Assembly (NCBI GenBank): GCA_001600495.1
Contig: BCKE01000043.1
Coordinates: forward strand, 62,001-126,000
Source of the DNA: Pilasporangium apinafurcum
Taxonomy: Eukaryota > Oomycota > Peronosporomycetes > Pythiales > Pythiaceae
Direction: 5' to 3'
DNA length: 64,000 bases
Within the stretch, counting starts at the first letter, position 1. Each line of letters opens with the position of its first letter. Shown here piece after piece: positions 34,301 through 45,028 of this stretch. The notes under the pieces were generated by a model. That model did no database searches and was not told the DNA's origin. It worked only from the letters and a program-made list of their open reading frames with translations. The position numbers were made by a program, and so were the translations under genes.

Positions 34301-36555
34301 ATGCATTATGTCTTGCCATCAAAAATAAGCTTTGCTCATTCTCGATAATCTGCTTTTGTCGATGCATGCCTGGAGCAGAGCAAAAAATGATGAAAGTGCT
34401 TTTCTCTTGACGGGCTCGGCCACGACTCTGAATGAGACTAGTTACTCCTCGAACGCCATCAAACTGAATGACAAGCGAGCATTCAGGAACATCCAGTCCT
34501 TCTTCTAATACATTCGTAGCCACAAGCAAACGGATTCGGCCCTGACGGAATCGCTCAAGTGTTGGCTTTTGTTCCTGTTCCCACGACATTCCTTCATACG
34601 AATTATGGCCAATAAATCTCGTAGGATTGAGTTCCTTTAATATTGGTAACTCTTCCATGGCTCTGGCAAGCTCGATAGCCGTTTTTCGTCGGCGAACAAA
34701 CACAATCGCGCGCGAATCATACCCGAACTTGGCATTTTGAATGACATCCCCTACCAATCGAACACGCTCCGATATTTCCTCCCCAAGATGAATATCGTAT
34801 GGAAACGATTGTAACAATGGTTGTAATTTTGCTCGATAAGACGCCTCCGTCAGGGCAAATGTGGCATCGGAATTCTTGCGTAAGTCCTCGAAAAGTTGCT
34901 GTAATGATGACGCAACTTTACCAGCACCGCGCACGGCGAGGCTAAGAAATGATGATGCGATACGTCGAAGATGCCGAAGTATTAACACAAGATCCCGATT
35001 GTTACTGTCTCTTTCAGCCATATGCTGAAGCTGCCGAAGTTTGGCAAGGAACCGTCCGAGTTCAATATCGTCGTTATTATAGTTCACCTCAAATGGCACG
35101 ACTTTTTTGCCTATCAAGACTCGAATCCGATCATAGAAGGATTCGATATACGACTTCAGCGCTCCTCGCAACAGCTTTTCTGCCGATGTTTGCTGAACAA
35201 TAACCCACTGAGCATCCCCTGGATTGAAAGCCGTCTCCAAATCATCTGCAGCGATTGTCGGCGTATTCACCACAGCATCAAACGCTTTCTCTATTTTTTT
35301 TAGCGTTTCTTGTCCTGACGCTGTATGTATTGCCTCTCCGAATGGAGAGGCTGTCAGCCCTAGAATTCGCGGACGATATGGAAAATCAACTGTCGCCACT
35401 TTTTCGAGGACTCTGCGATATGGATTGTTTCCTGTGCTGTGATGCGCTTCATCAAATACCATCACTGAGTACTCTGTGATTGCTGTTCGGGCACCAAATA
35501 CCATATTCAAGAAATAGTCAGGCGTCACAACAATCGCATCCAAATCCTTTTCCTCTGCAACACGAGTGCCTTTCATTCCTGACGCCGATGAGTGCTGTCC
35601 CGAAAGTTCCATGACTTGGAAATCCGACTCACGACGAATGTAGGCAGCCTGTTGGGATACCAACGGCCCTGTTGGCACGAAAAACACAACCAAACGATTC
35701 GGATTCAGGCGCCTCATTTCCTGCAACACTTTAATCGCCACGAGCGTCTTGCCACAACCTATTTCCAAAATAGATGCAATCGTATTTTGATTATTCCACA
35801 CATAAACGTTATTTTCACACTTGAATGTGCTTTTCGGTACCTGTGGGTAAATAGATAATCGTGTTCTCTAGCAGCGCCGACATAGCCAATTCGATTTGAT
35901 ATCTTCGCAACTGTGTTAGTTTTCCCGACGAAAAAAAATTTTTGCGAATGGATTCTTCCGTTGAAAATACAACTGGTTCTGGGGGTACCTCGGTAACTTC
36001 TGGTTCGCTCATGTCTGACACAGAAGAGAGGTAATTCTGCAATGTCAAGACTTCCAGTGGTAATTTCAATTGCCGCAATTCAGACAATACTGCCGCCCAT
36101 TTTCGAATCTTAGCACCAGATCCTTGCGTAGATGGTGCTGCAATATCGGTTACGATAGTGCATGTTTTGGAGTCTAACAGTAACCACGACTGATCGATGT
36201 CATCCACAAGATATCCTTCCGATCCTATCTTGTTCTGACATCCACAACAAAAAAACTCAAATGGAAACATGGCACGCTTCCCCGCTTTTGTAGTGCGCAA
36301 TTTGACGAATTGCATCTGCGGATTCACGTCATCGCAACTAAAAACCTTCCACATGGCCACATTGGCGCCATGTCGATTTCGATATAGCTGTCCGGCTTCT
36401 TCAATCAACAGATCTTTCTTGATGGTTAAGTGTACGGATGTGTCGTTCGGCTGGAAGAATGCAGCCTGGGAGTGACGTGCCAGCAGTGAGCTACAGCGTC
36501 GGCAATGTATCCCCCATCCTCCCGCCTCTGCCGTCGAGTTCTCCATCGCCACCAT
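28353..36555 (-). CDS. RDR1: Helicase-RdRP-nucleotidyltransferase fusion (RNA silencing)
   Basis: Two exons (36555-35841 and 35758-28353; 82-bp intron inside the Walker A codons) give 2706 residues. Domains in order: a Cys-x2-Cys pair (CRRC near 18, CCGC near 107) resembling a RIG-I C-terminal zinc module; a Dicer/RIG-I type superfamily 2 helicase with motif I LPTGCGKT (236-243), DEAH (341-344), TAS, the motif V segment ATNVLEEGLDVPE and the motif VI segment QSRGRARQ (about 655-690); a Dicer-dimerisation-like stretch; a eukaryotic RdRP (about 1130-1760) with PPDIAPSNRVFRHFGSENF, DGCGEVSPEGAKGIA and the catalytic DLDGD near 1544; and a Cid12/poly(A)-polymerase-like nucleotidyltransferase (about 1890-2080) with GSSALLTFEKQSDLDI. 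The C-terminal 550 residues are unfamiliar. RdRPs make dsRNA from single-stranded RNA for small-RNA silencing. All visible helicase and RdRP motifs look intact. Confidence 0.93.
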
Positions 36556-36980
36556 CTGCCCACAGATCCACCTGACAGAAGTTCGCCAATAACTTCGTGC
36601 CTTGTAAAAATCAGAGAGGCCATTATTTAGGTTAGTTTGGCTTAGATTCCTTTATTAACCTAAATAATTGCATTCATCGATTCTGTGTCGCTCATAGGTA
36701 TTGTTTAAACAGGACCATACTACTTTTTGTTATTTTTCCTGAAGTCATTATGGATCTTTACAGCCTCAATAAAGTATCCCTCAATTAACTTTCTCTTTTC
36801 AGTAATACCACACCCTTTCCCTTTCACAAAAGTAACTACCTCGATTAAGTGACGGAAAGCTAAAGTAAGAATCGACAAGTGATGTTTCTAAAGTCGTACG
36901 AAGGTCGTCTCAATTGAGATAATGTTGCTCGAAGGTCGCTCCCCCCCCTCATTTATTGATTTTGTAGCTCTAGGGGCAAC
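36556..36980. other. Divergent intergenic region between RdRP fusion and EMC1
   Basis: About 425 bp with both promoters. Just upstream of EMC1 the sequence CTCATTTATTGATTTT (36950-36965) partly resembles the oomycete initiator. A C-run of nine (36940-36948) precedes it. Confidence 0.5.
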
Positions 36981-39900
36981 ATGAAGATGCTGCTGCAAAC
37001 ACTTGTGGTGGCGCTCGCGCTCTGTGCGCAGCTCACCACCAGCCTCTATGCAGATCAAGCAGGAGAATTTGACTGGAACTTGGAGAATCTTGGACGCGTC
37101 ACTACTGTGGTCTACGGCGGAGCTGTCAGTCGAAGCGGCACCGGTTCCTCCAGTGTCGTGAGAGGCACTACACGCGCGGCATACGTGGCCACGGACGACC
37201 GATCCAATGCATTGGCACGCATTGATGCCAAAACAGGCGCGATTAAATGGCGACAAGTGCTCCATAGTGGTACGATCAGTATGATAGACCTGGATGTGTA
37301 ATGCAGTGAGGCTGACTTGTTTGTGAATGTTGTAGATGAGAACATTGAGGGCATTCACTTGACCAACTACGGACTGCTTTCTGTGTCTCAGTAAGTGCAT
37401 CTGACTGCATAATGTTTCCAAGTACTTACATTGCACCATTGGAAAGGGGTTTGCTTTTGCATTTTGCTGACCCGAATCAATCGTTATGGATCTTGTAGTG
37501 CGTCGAAGAATGTGCAGTTGTGGGATGCGGCTGATGGGACGCTGCTGTGGGATAGCATCGTGTATTCGGGTGACAAAAAGGCATCCTATGCAGGCATATA
37601 TGCAATTGCTGATGATCGTGCGGTGGTGGTATCCTCCGTTGCTGCTGTGCTTGTGAATTTGAAGGATGGAAACGTTGTGTGGCGTGCAGAATTTCCACTT
37701 GCTGATGCAGAATTGACAACACAAATCGCATCGGACAATTCAGCAGTGTACTTGCTCTCGGGCGCGCAATTGATACAGGTGGACGTGAAAACTGGTGATA
37801 TTGTAGACCTCACCAAGAAGGGCGTCCAGGCTGGTTCCGTACTTCGAAAAACTGATTCATCTGCTGCTGTTGTTGCTGTTGGCGTCTCAAAAACGTCTCT
37901 GCATTTTCACGCAGTGGAAAATAGTGCGCAGAGCAAAACCGTTAGTATTGGTGATCTTAAGCTTTCTGCTCAAAACTCTGAGGCCGAGTTTGTGTCAGTG
38001 GATGCAAGTATCAAAGATGCGGTTGTCATTCTTCTCAGCTCTGGAAGTCGAGTACATTTGAAAATCTCGAATACTATTGAGGTGCAGGTTGCTAATATCA
38101 TATCTAGCGAGGGTGTAGTGGTTGCATCGCTCACAGACGACGCATCCCTGTTCCATGTCGTCCCTGAAGCATCGGGTACGGAAGTACTTATCACGTCTTA
38201 CTCGCTCTCGACAGAGCAGCCCACCATTCAGTGGACAGCTGAATTCGACGTTGCTTCGTTTGGCGGGGCAGTCTCGAATGCCTTTGTTGGTTGTCCAGCG
38301 CGTAAGAAGGATTCTGGTGCTCCACGATGCCGTGCACTTTTGGTGCTACAAGATGATGGTCTGGTGATGACCTCGAATGAAGAAAGCGGTGATCAAGAGT
38401 CGGAGGAATTGCTGAGTCGTAATGTACTCTGGGTGCGTGAAGAATCGCTAGCGAATATCAAACAAGTGCGTTGGATTACTCCCGCGGAAACAGAGATCGA
38501 AAAGCAACCTCTTAAGCATATTCCATCATTCTTGGAGGAAGTCACGCTCGAAGCAAACCGCCTGAAGCACTTGGTTGAAAGCATTCTTTCATTCTCTTCG
38601 TCTCTATTTGAGGAAAAACTTGTGAAGGAGACTCGTGCTCGCAAGGAGCCACGGAATTCGCATCTGTTCGGCTTCTCCAAGTACATTGTTGTGCTCACTG
38701 AAAGCGGAAAATTGTTTGCAATTCGAGCGGAAGCAAGCACGGTAGCCTGGTCAGTATACGTTGGCCCAACTTACAAGCTATACGTTACTCGTGACCATCC
38801 AGCACTTGGATCAGGGGCTGAACTATTGTTGGTGTCGAGCGAAGGCAACTTGTTGTGGTTGGATGGTGACAACGGGAAACAGATTGAGTCAGCTCATGCA
38901 GCGTCCAACGGCAAGAACTGGTTGGTTATGCTTCCCAAGCGAAAGCATCATATTGACGAAGACACCATCACTCGACATGCGGTAGCCATCATTTCGCAGG
39001 AATCCCTGGAGGTGTCGCTTTATCCCAAAGAATCGACCGAGTATGCACATCCAGAGCTGGACAACTTTTACTTTTATCGCTATGATGAAGACTCGAAGGC
39101 TCTGCGTGGATACGTTATTGAGAAGTCGGGTTCAGATGCGAATGGTGTGGCGTCGTACCAGGCACAACAGGTGTGGCAATTTGTTTTGCCACGTGATCAA
39201 ATGCTCGCTGCGACGTCTCATCGAAAGGAGCACACGGTGATCGATTCATCTGTTACCATTACTGGCGATGATTCGTTGCTGTTGAAGTACTTGAATCCAA
39301 ACCTTTTTGGTATTGCTACTGTTGCGACAGAGTCACTGGGGGATGATGTTACAGCTGGTTCGGTTCCAGTTCTTTATATCAGTCTGTTGGACTCGGTCGC
39401 AGGACGAGTTATCCATCGAGCGCGCCACAGCTATGCGACTGGTCCAATCCGGATGATTCAGGTATGTGAGCAAGTCCTTCTTTACTGTTTATGAATGTGT
39501 GGATATATTGGTAATGTTTTCTACACGATCTATAGAGTGAAAATTGGCTCGTATATTCGTTCTGGAACTCTAAAGACAAGCGCACGGAGATGGTCTCGCT
39601 TTTGCTTTTCGATGGAGCGGTCGGCTCGTATAATCTGAATCTGTGGAAACGACCGACGTGGAACGAATTTCGCTCGTCGTTCGATCCCCGTGCTCCGTTT
39701 GTGCTACAGAAAAGCTTCATCTACCCTTCGAAGATTAAGGTAAAGACTGCGTGCGATCTGGTTGGACTGCAACCTCATTTGTGCTGATCATTCATACTAT
39801 CCGTGCTATATTATTTTGCATAGTCGCTTGGTGTGACTGTGACGTCGCATGGTATCACTCCGCAGTTCGTGTTGGTGGGGATGGAAAATGGTCAAATCTT

Positions 39901-40352
39901 CAAGCTGAATCGCAATCACATCAATCCGCGTCAGCCAGAGAATGCTCCATCGCCTGAAGAGCAAGCGTGAGTACAGTTCTTCATTGTTCTGGGTATGGAT
40001 TTTATAAGCTAATTCTGTGAGTTGTGTTCGTTCATGCAGAGAGGGTCTCGTCCAATACTCGCCTCTGGTTCCTGTATACAACAATCCACATGCCATGGTG
40101 ACCTACAATCGCACGGTCGCTAACCTCAAGACTATTAGCACCGCTCCCGCAGAACTCGAATCTACGACCCTGGTATTTGCTTATGGGCTGGATCTTTTTT
40201 ACGTGCGCATTGCGCCAGCCAAGTCGTTCGACCTATTGCCTCCGGATTTCAAGCATGAGATGCTTATCTTGCTTTGCATTGGGTTCATCGTGGCGACTAT
40301 GGTGACAAAGAACCTCATGCAACGCAAGACGCTCAAGGAAGCATGGAAGTAG
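36981..40352 (+). CDS. EMC1: ER membrane protein complex subunit 1 (EMC1)
   Basis: Six exons (36981-37269, 37336-37390, 37499-39461, 39536-39739, 39824-39966, 40040-40352) sum to 989 codons; human EMC1 has 993 residues. A signal peptide (MLLQTLVVALALCAQLTTSLYA) is followed by the lumenal PQQ-like beta-propeller repeats (ALARIDAKTGAIKWRQVL, VQLWDAADGTLLW, VVLTESGKLFAIRAEASTVAW). The family-defining C-terminus holds SENWLVYSFWNSKDKRTEM, DPRAPFVLQKSFIYPSKIK, LGVTVTSHGITPQFVLVGM and a transmembrane helix (MLILLCIGFIVATMVT). EMC inserts tail-anchored and multipass proteins into the ER membrane. Confidence 0.95.
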
Positions 40353-40487
40353 AACGATTAGATATCAAGGCGAGAAAGGCTTTCTATATGGTAATGATGT
40401 TGTCCACCCATTCACCTAGAAGAAACATTAGATGACAAGACGACATTAATGGGCAACAAGAAGATATACTTTGCGCTTTTTATTGGA

Positions 40488-41406
40488 TTATGTTACTTCT
40501 TTCTCCGTGATCTGTCGCAGACGCACGAAGTACACGACGGCAAAGTCGCTGTCGCCGCTTTCTATAACTATTTCTATCACTTCGGCTACTTTGACGCCGT
40601 CATTACCATCCTCACTGTTGCTGTTGACTCCGCTTCGTCCTGTTTTGCCGAACACAAATCGGCGGGTGCTGAGCTTGCCACTCTCGGATGAAGACACATC
40701 GACTTCTACCGCTACTTCCATATCTCGCGTAATAGCTTTATTGCGTGCTGCATGCACTGACATTGTCTTGACATGTCTGCATGTGATCTCGACAACGCCG
40801 ATACGCATAGGTTCTCTCAGGATGAGCTTGAGAAATTGCGGATACATGCCCGTTGACATCCAATAGGTGTAATGATCGTTCGTCAATACGTTCTGGGGGA
40901 GAAAAGACTCGTCATAGGAGCTGCTAAATATTTCGGATACCAGCGGCAACCCGCCATTATCGATTCGATAAGCATCTAATCCACTGAACGACGTCGATGT
41001 GGACTGCATTTCCGTATCCTGAACACGTACGAGGCTCAATTTCTATGCCTTTTCTGACAATATGGTAGCGCGTAAGTCTCACATACCTCTACGAGTGGGG
41101 TGAGCATCATACGGGGTTTGGCACTGGTGGGTCGGAAGCTTTTCCTTCTTTCTTTAAGAGGTATTTCATTTACTCTCGCTTGGTCATGACTAGACTGTAG
41201 ACTCGCTAATTCAAGATCCTTCAATTGGTCTTCAAGTATTATCCGTCGATCGGGGTCAGTAGTTGTGGAGATAAGTCGCCTGATCTCCTGGATCTATTCG
41301 CAAATTAAAGACGTGAGCAGAGTTAGATGCAAGAGCCAAACTTCATTCATTGAAGGCATACCTGAGCGTCAAAATCCACATCGAGCTCATTGACTGCCTG
41401 AGGCAT
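40488..41406 (-). CDS. IFT25: IFT25/HSPB11-like protein with a coiled-coil N-terminus
   Basis: Three exons (41406-41362, 41293-41087, 41042-40488) give 268 residues. The C-terminal half (about 110-265) matches the discoidin-like IFT25 fold: SSSYDESFLPQNVLTNDHYTYW, STGMYPQFLKLILREPMRIG and VEITCRHVKTM. IFT25 pairs with IFT27 in the IFT-B complex that carries cargo along flagella, which fits an organism with motile zoospores. The first 90 residues are an extra helical region (IQEIRRLISTTTDPDRRIIL) and a basic linker not found in the 144-residue human protein. An Asn/Ser-rich insert lies near residue 220. Convergent with EMC1, the 3' ends being 135 bp apart. Confidence 0.85.
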
Positions 41407-41937
41407 CTGAGCCGGTCGATCCAAGTAGCTGCTCCCAACCCACCTCACCCCACCCACTCCACCCACCCCGCCCACACGTGCTGAGAACAAAGCGAGACCC
41501 GAAAGAAACGGTTCTCAATTATCCCAATCGTCGCTGAGCCATTTTCATGTCAACGCGGCTCTTCAACATTTTCAAGAGACGTTGAAGATGATGTGAATTC
41601 AACGGTTCGATTGTGCGTTTTTTTATTTTATTTTTGAATATCAATATTGAATATCAAATCCTTTTCAACGATCACAATTTAAATTTCCGACCAATCAGAA
41701 TATCTTATTCATAAAATCAGCCAATACCTTTTCGAGATGGCTCAGAATTTATTGCACATTTTTATTGGCCAGGATGGTCAGACACAACTTCAAGATCCAT
41801 TAATGACGGCTGATGGACTTCAACGTTGCGTTCGATGCGGCAGTTGAAGTGTGGTGGTCGTGGATGCTCATTCCACAATTTCCACACTCACTCACACATA
41901 CGATTAAGACAGAACAAACAAGCTAAGAAGAGCAAGA
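41407..41937. other. Divergent intergenic region with C-rich tract
   Basis: About 530 bp between the IFT25-like and CBS-protein genes. It has a C-rich imperfect CCCACC array (41436-41475), an AT-rich block (41615-41690) and, near the right end, the core promoter listed separately. Confidence 0.5.
41866..41881 (+). promoter_or_regulatory. Oomycete core promoter (Inr plus FPR)
   Basis: GCTCATTCCACAATTT matches all 16 positions of the oomycete consensus GCTCATTYYNCAWTTT. It lies 57 bp upstream of the ATG of the CBS-domain gene, a typical distance for the transcription start. This is the strongest lineage marker in the window. Confidence 0.85.
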
Positions 41938-43259
41938 ATGCTGCGACGAACATTACAAGCAATGAAAGGCAAGCGCTGGATTTCCCAGACGCGTGTCTTA
42001 CGTGATGGCCAGACCACGATGGCGAAGCTCGTCGCAGCGACCGCTGATTCCAGTATCGGATCAAATCGAGCTCCACCGACGGTAGACCATTACGCGCCAG
42101 TCCAGTATGCTGCCCAACTCATGGCGGAATTGCATGTGGAGGCCCTGCCCGTGACTAGGAACGACAAGGTATTGACTGATCTACATACATGTCGTTAGTA
42201 CTGGCGAATAGCGAAGTTAACTGCTTTATATATATGTTGGATAGGTCGTGGGCTTGTTGACGGAGCGCGATTACTTTGACAAAGTACTGAACACTTCTCA
42301 TCAGGCTGCCCCAAGCACACGGGTATGTGATGTCGCGAGCATGGGGCCGAATCTAATCGTGGCTCGTCCAGAAGACTCTGTAGAAAGCTGCCTTGAGATC
42401 ATGACGAAGAAGGTATGAGTAGCGACTGTGTAGAAGTTACCGAAGTATTAGCCAATTTTTTTCTAACTATTTGCATCATTTGTTTGACGCTGTAAAGAAT
42501 CTCCTTGCAATTCCAGTCGTGAAACAGAATGGCCATATTATGGGCACCGTCTCGGTAATGGACTTGGTGAAGGAGTTAGTCTCGTCTCATCATCCCCAAG
42601 AAGTCTGGGCGGAACAACTGGACGATGCGTTGCAGTTCTCCGAACCGTCACATTTTCCAGAGAACAATACACTACCGAATGGCGTCTTGCATGATGAATT
42701 CACAGCATCCATGCGTGCGAACGAGCATTTCCAGTCGATCTACGAGCAACTAAAACACGATCTTGAGGAAAAAGCGTCGAGACCAACAATTGATTCCACG
42801 GCTGCGCAACAACTCCACTTGGATGAGAATCTGGATGAGTTAGCGGCAAAATCGTTTTCGGAGGCTTCTGTCTTCCCAGAGTTCACCCCGCAGGAAGATG
42901 AGTTGCTAGTGCAGACCCATGGCAATGTAGACCCTGAGGCAGTGGCCGCGAGTTGGAAAGAGGACACTCACTCATTGGCAGAGGAGATCTTGCTACAGGA
43001 AGCAGAGAAGTCGTTCTCGGAAGCCGCTGATTTCCCAGAATGCACACCGCAAGAAGAAGTGGTGCTGGTGCAGACGTACGGGACGCCGTTACCTGAAGAT
43101 CAACTACCAGTGTGGAAAGAAGACACACACTTGGCCAATCAGGGAGATCTTTTAACGGAATTAGAAGGCAAGTTTTCGGAAAGCTCCGACTTCCCTGAGG
43201 GAACGTCCCTTGAGGAAAGTCTTATGTTCCGTAGGAAGGTTGTGGTGTCGAAACCGTAA
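41938..43259 (+). CDS. CBS-domain protein with repeated acidic C-terminal motif
   Basis: Three exons (41938-42168, 42245-42412, 42498-43259) give 386 residues. The N-terminus (MLRRTLQAMKGKRWISQTRVL) looks like a mitochondrial presequence. A CBS pair follows (about 50-165): YAPVQYAAQLMAELHVEALPV, VVGLLTERDYFDKVL, RPEDSVESCLEIMTKKNLLAIPVV and GTVSVMDLVKELV. CBS pairs bind adenosyl nucleotides. The C-terminal 200 residues contain three to four copies of a motif FSE-x2-x-FPE-x-TPQEE followed by LVQTYG and WKEDTH, about 55 residues apart. This repeat is unknown to me. The gene ends next to a 109-bp tandem duplication that copies its last codons. Confidence 0.85.
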
Positions 43260-43448
43260 GTCCAATTGTTTCTCATCTCTTCAGTATGCACTCATATCAT
43301 GAAATCAGTTTAACATGAAACTATCTCTCTGCAAACTCTGTAGGAAAGCTGCGGTGTCGAAGCCGTAAGTCCAATTGTTTCTCATCTCTCCAGTCTGTAC
43401 TCATGCCGTGAAATGCATTTGACATGAAGCGGTATCCCTGCAAAAGAT
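43231..43448 (+). repeat. 109-bp tandem duplication of the CBS gene 3' end
   Basis: Two diverged copies, 43231-43339 and 43340-about 43448. Each starts GTAGGAA, encodes the VSKP end of the protein, and continues CCGTAAGTCCAATTGTTTCT. The unit carries both a splice-acceptor-like TGTAGG and a donor-like GTAAGT, so a spliced form would add KAAVSKP and still stop at the same place. Confidence 0.75.
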
Positions 43449-43549
43449 GTTGTGTAAGGTGATATGCTGTAGTTTTTTGGAGTCGTAGTCATTGTAGTCA
43501 TTGGATAATGATGCACATTAATTTACTCTCCAGGCATTTCAGTAATTAA

Positions 43550-43567
43550 CCCTTATTTCCCACGTGT
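43550..43567 (+). repeat. Left terminal inverted repeat
   Basis: CCCTTATTTCCCACGTGT directly after TTAA. It continues into an imperfect hairpin whose right arm is CGCGTGGGGGATAAAGG (43577-43593). Confidence 0.65.
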
Positions 43568-43666
43568 TCTGTGTCACGCGTGGGGGATAAAGGCTACACT
43601 TATCTGTTTCCGGAATCATAGCAGTGAGATCGTTTATCACCTCAGTTTTTGATTTCGAGTACCAAT

Positions 43667-45028
43667 TCATCCTTTACCCCTTGTGGACGCCTCGAGTCTC
43701 CTCTTTTTCTTCACTTGGTCCATGAATAATCTCAAAATGTTGATTGCGGCGTTGATCTCACGGTCCCACAATATGCGATGGCATTCACTATTTTTGCAGT
43801 GTCACACACCATAAAGACCGTCACCGACAACTTTTCCGTCAAGGACAAACCCCTTCATCTTCTTGTGATAAGCACAACACGACACCTGGGACCAATTTTC
43901 TCTCATACGGCCGTTGTGGGAACAGCAATGTTGCCTTTAGCTGAGCTTGTGAAACTTGCATCTCCATACGCGATAACGGTTCGTTTATCTCCACCTGTAA
44001 GGTTCTTGACTACCTTCTCGTACGTCTGTTGTCGACGGATGTAGGTCGACCATCGTAGCCTCTTCATCCTCCTTGATGAATACACGTCAAGAAGACGATC
44101 CAAATACACGAGACAAAATCTCACCCGTCTCAAATAGGAGGCAAGGTCTGGAACTTTTGCTGAAGGAACGTTTTCATTGAAGGCTTTGATGTCAGGCTCA
44201 GCATTAATCCACTCTTTGGCCAGCTTTGTTCGTCTATGGTAGCCGCACTCTCTGTAGAAACGGCTCTTCGACCAGTGGATGACTTCATGTTTCACGTTCT
44301 CTCCTTTCAGCTTTTGCAGCGTAGCCATGCTTTCCTCTTTGTAGACAACAGCAGTGAAGATCTTCTTTCTTCCCGAATCTAAACCGATGATCCAGTATTC
44401 AAGAGGAAATATCTCTTTTTGCTCTCTCGCGGGAAGCTTTGGACGGGAGATTGTCACACTAACTGACATATCGTCGGTCGAGATGAAGTGTTCAAACTCC
44501 TTTCGCTGGTGTTTGGTCACAAGACCTATATTGAAGTACGTGCGCCATAACTCAGCTTTGTCGACGTAAAGCTCAACAGGGTCACTCAAAGCCTTAGCAA
44601 GATGCTTCAAGACGGTGGTGTTGATCTTGATGAAAATGGGTTTGAATTGTTTCTGTGGAAGCAGAGACCAGACTTGGCAACCCTTCATTCCATCATCCAC
44701 GTGAGCTTGTGCCTTTCAACATTGTGTGGAGAAAGGGCATGTAACATTCCGGAGAGCTCTTCAACTTGAGCGGCAGCGGTTCGATCTCGTTTCTCACTCT
44801 ATTCGATAATTCCTGCATCCAAACAATCTTCGCAGTAGGGATGGGATACTTCTTGAATCTGGAGTACACGGGAATCGGGGCGGATAAGCTATCCTGAGTT
44901 TGGGTCCTTGCATGTATCAGCAGTGAAACAGCACTCTTGATTATCTTGTCTTGGTGCTTTTCAAAATAGTCACTGTCGCGAACGAGAGTTGCAAGCATAG
45001 TAGGAGAAGGCAGATTCCAGAAGCGCAC
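43667..45028 (-). pseudogene. Decayed Fanzor1-type RNA-guided nuclease (TnpB homologue)
   Basis: Minus-strand remnants in more than one frame read as a Fanzor1 protein. RuvC motif I is IGLDSGRKKIFTAVVY (near 44380); a central AYGDASFTSSAKG precedes the second catalytic region; the C-terminus has a zinc-finger-like HCKNSECHRILWDREINAAINIL whose WDRE holds the RuvC III Asp. Breaks: a frame change near 44715, stops at 43903-43905 and 43802-43804 (both could be CGA to TGA), and an apparent short deletion near 43880 that removes the RuvC II Glu region. The N-terminus also looks truncated. Fanzors are eukaryotic relatives of TnpB and use an omega RNA guide. The protein cannot be functional as it stands. 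Confidence 0.88.

Noticed and set aside
28353-36555. Reading the helicase gene as a Dicer
   Set aside because: The helicase part is Dicer-like, but no PAZ or RNase III domain follows; the downstream part is an RdRP and a nucleotidyltransferase.
41436-41475. CCCACC-rich array considered as a minisatellite or CRISPR-like repeat
   Set aside because: The units are short, irregular and without spacers; it is better seen as a C-rich promoter tract.
43778-44044. Plus-strand frame opposite the Fanzor remnant
   Set aside because: It is antisense to the recognisable Fanzor C-terminal region and shows no family features of its own.
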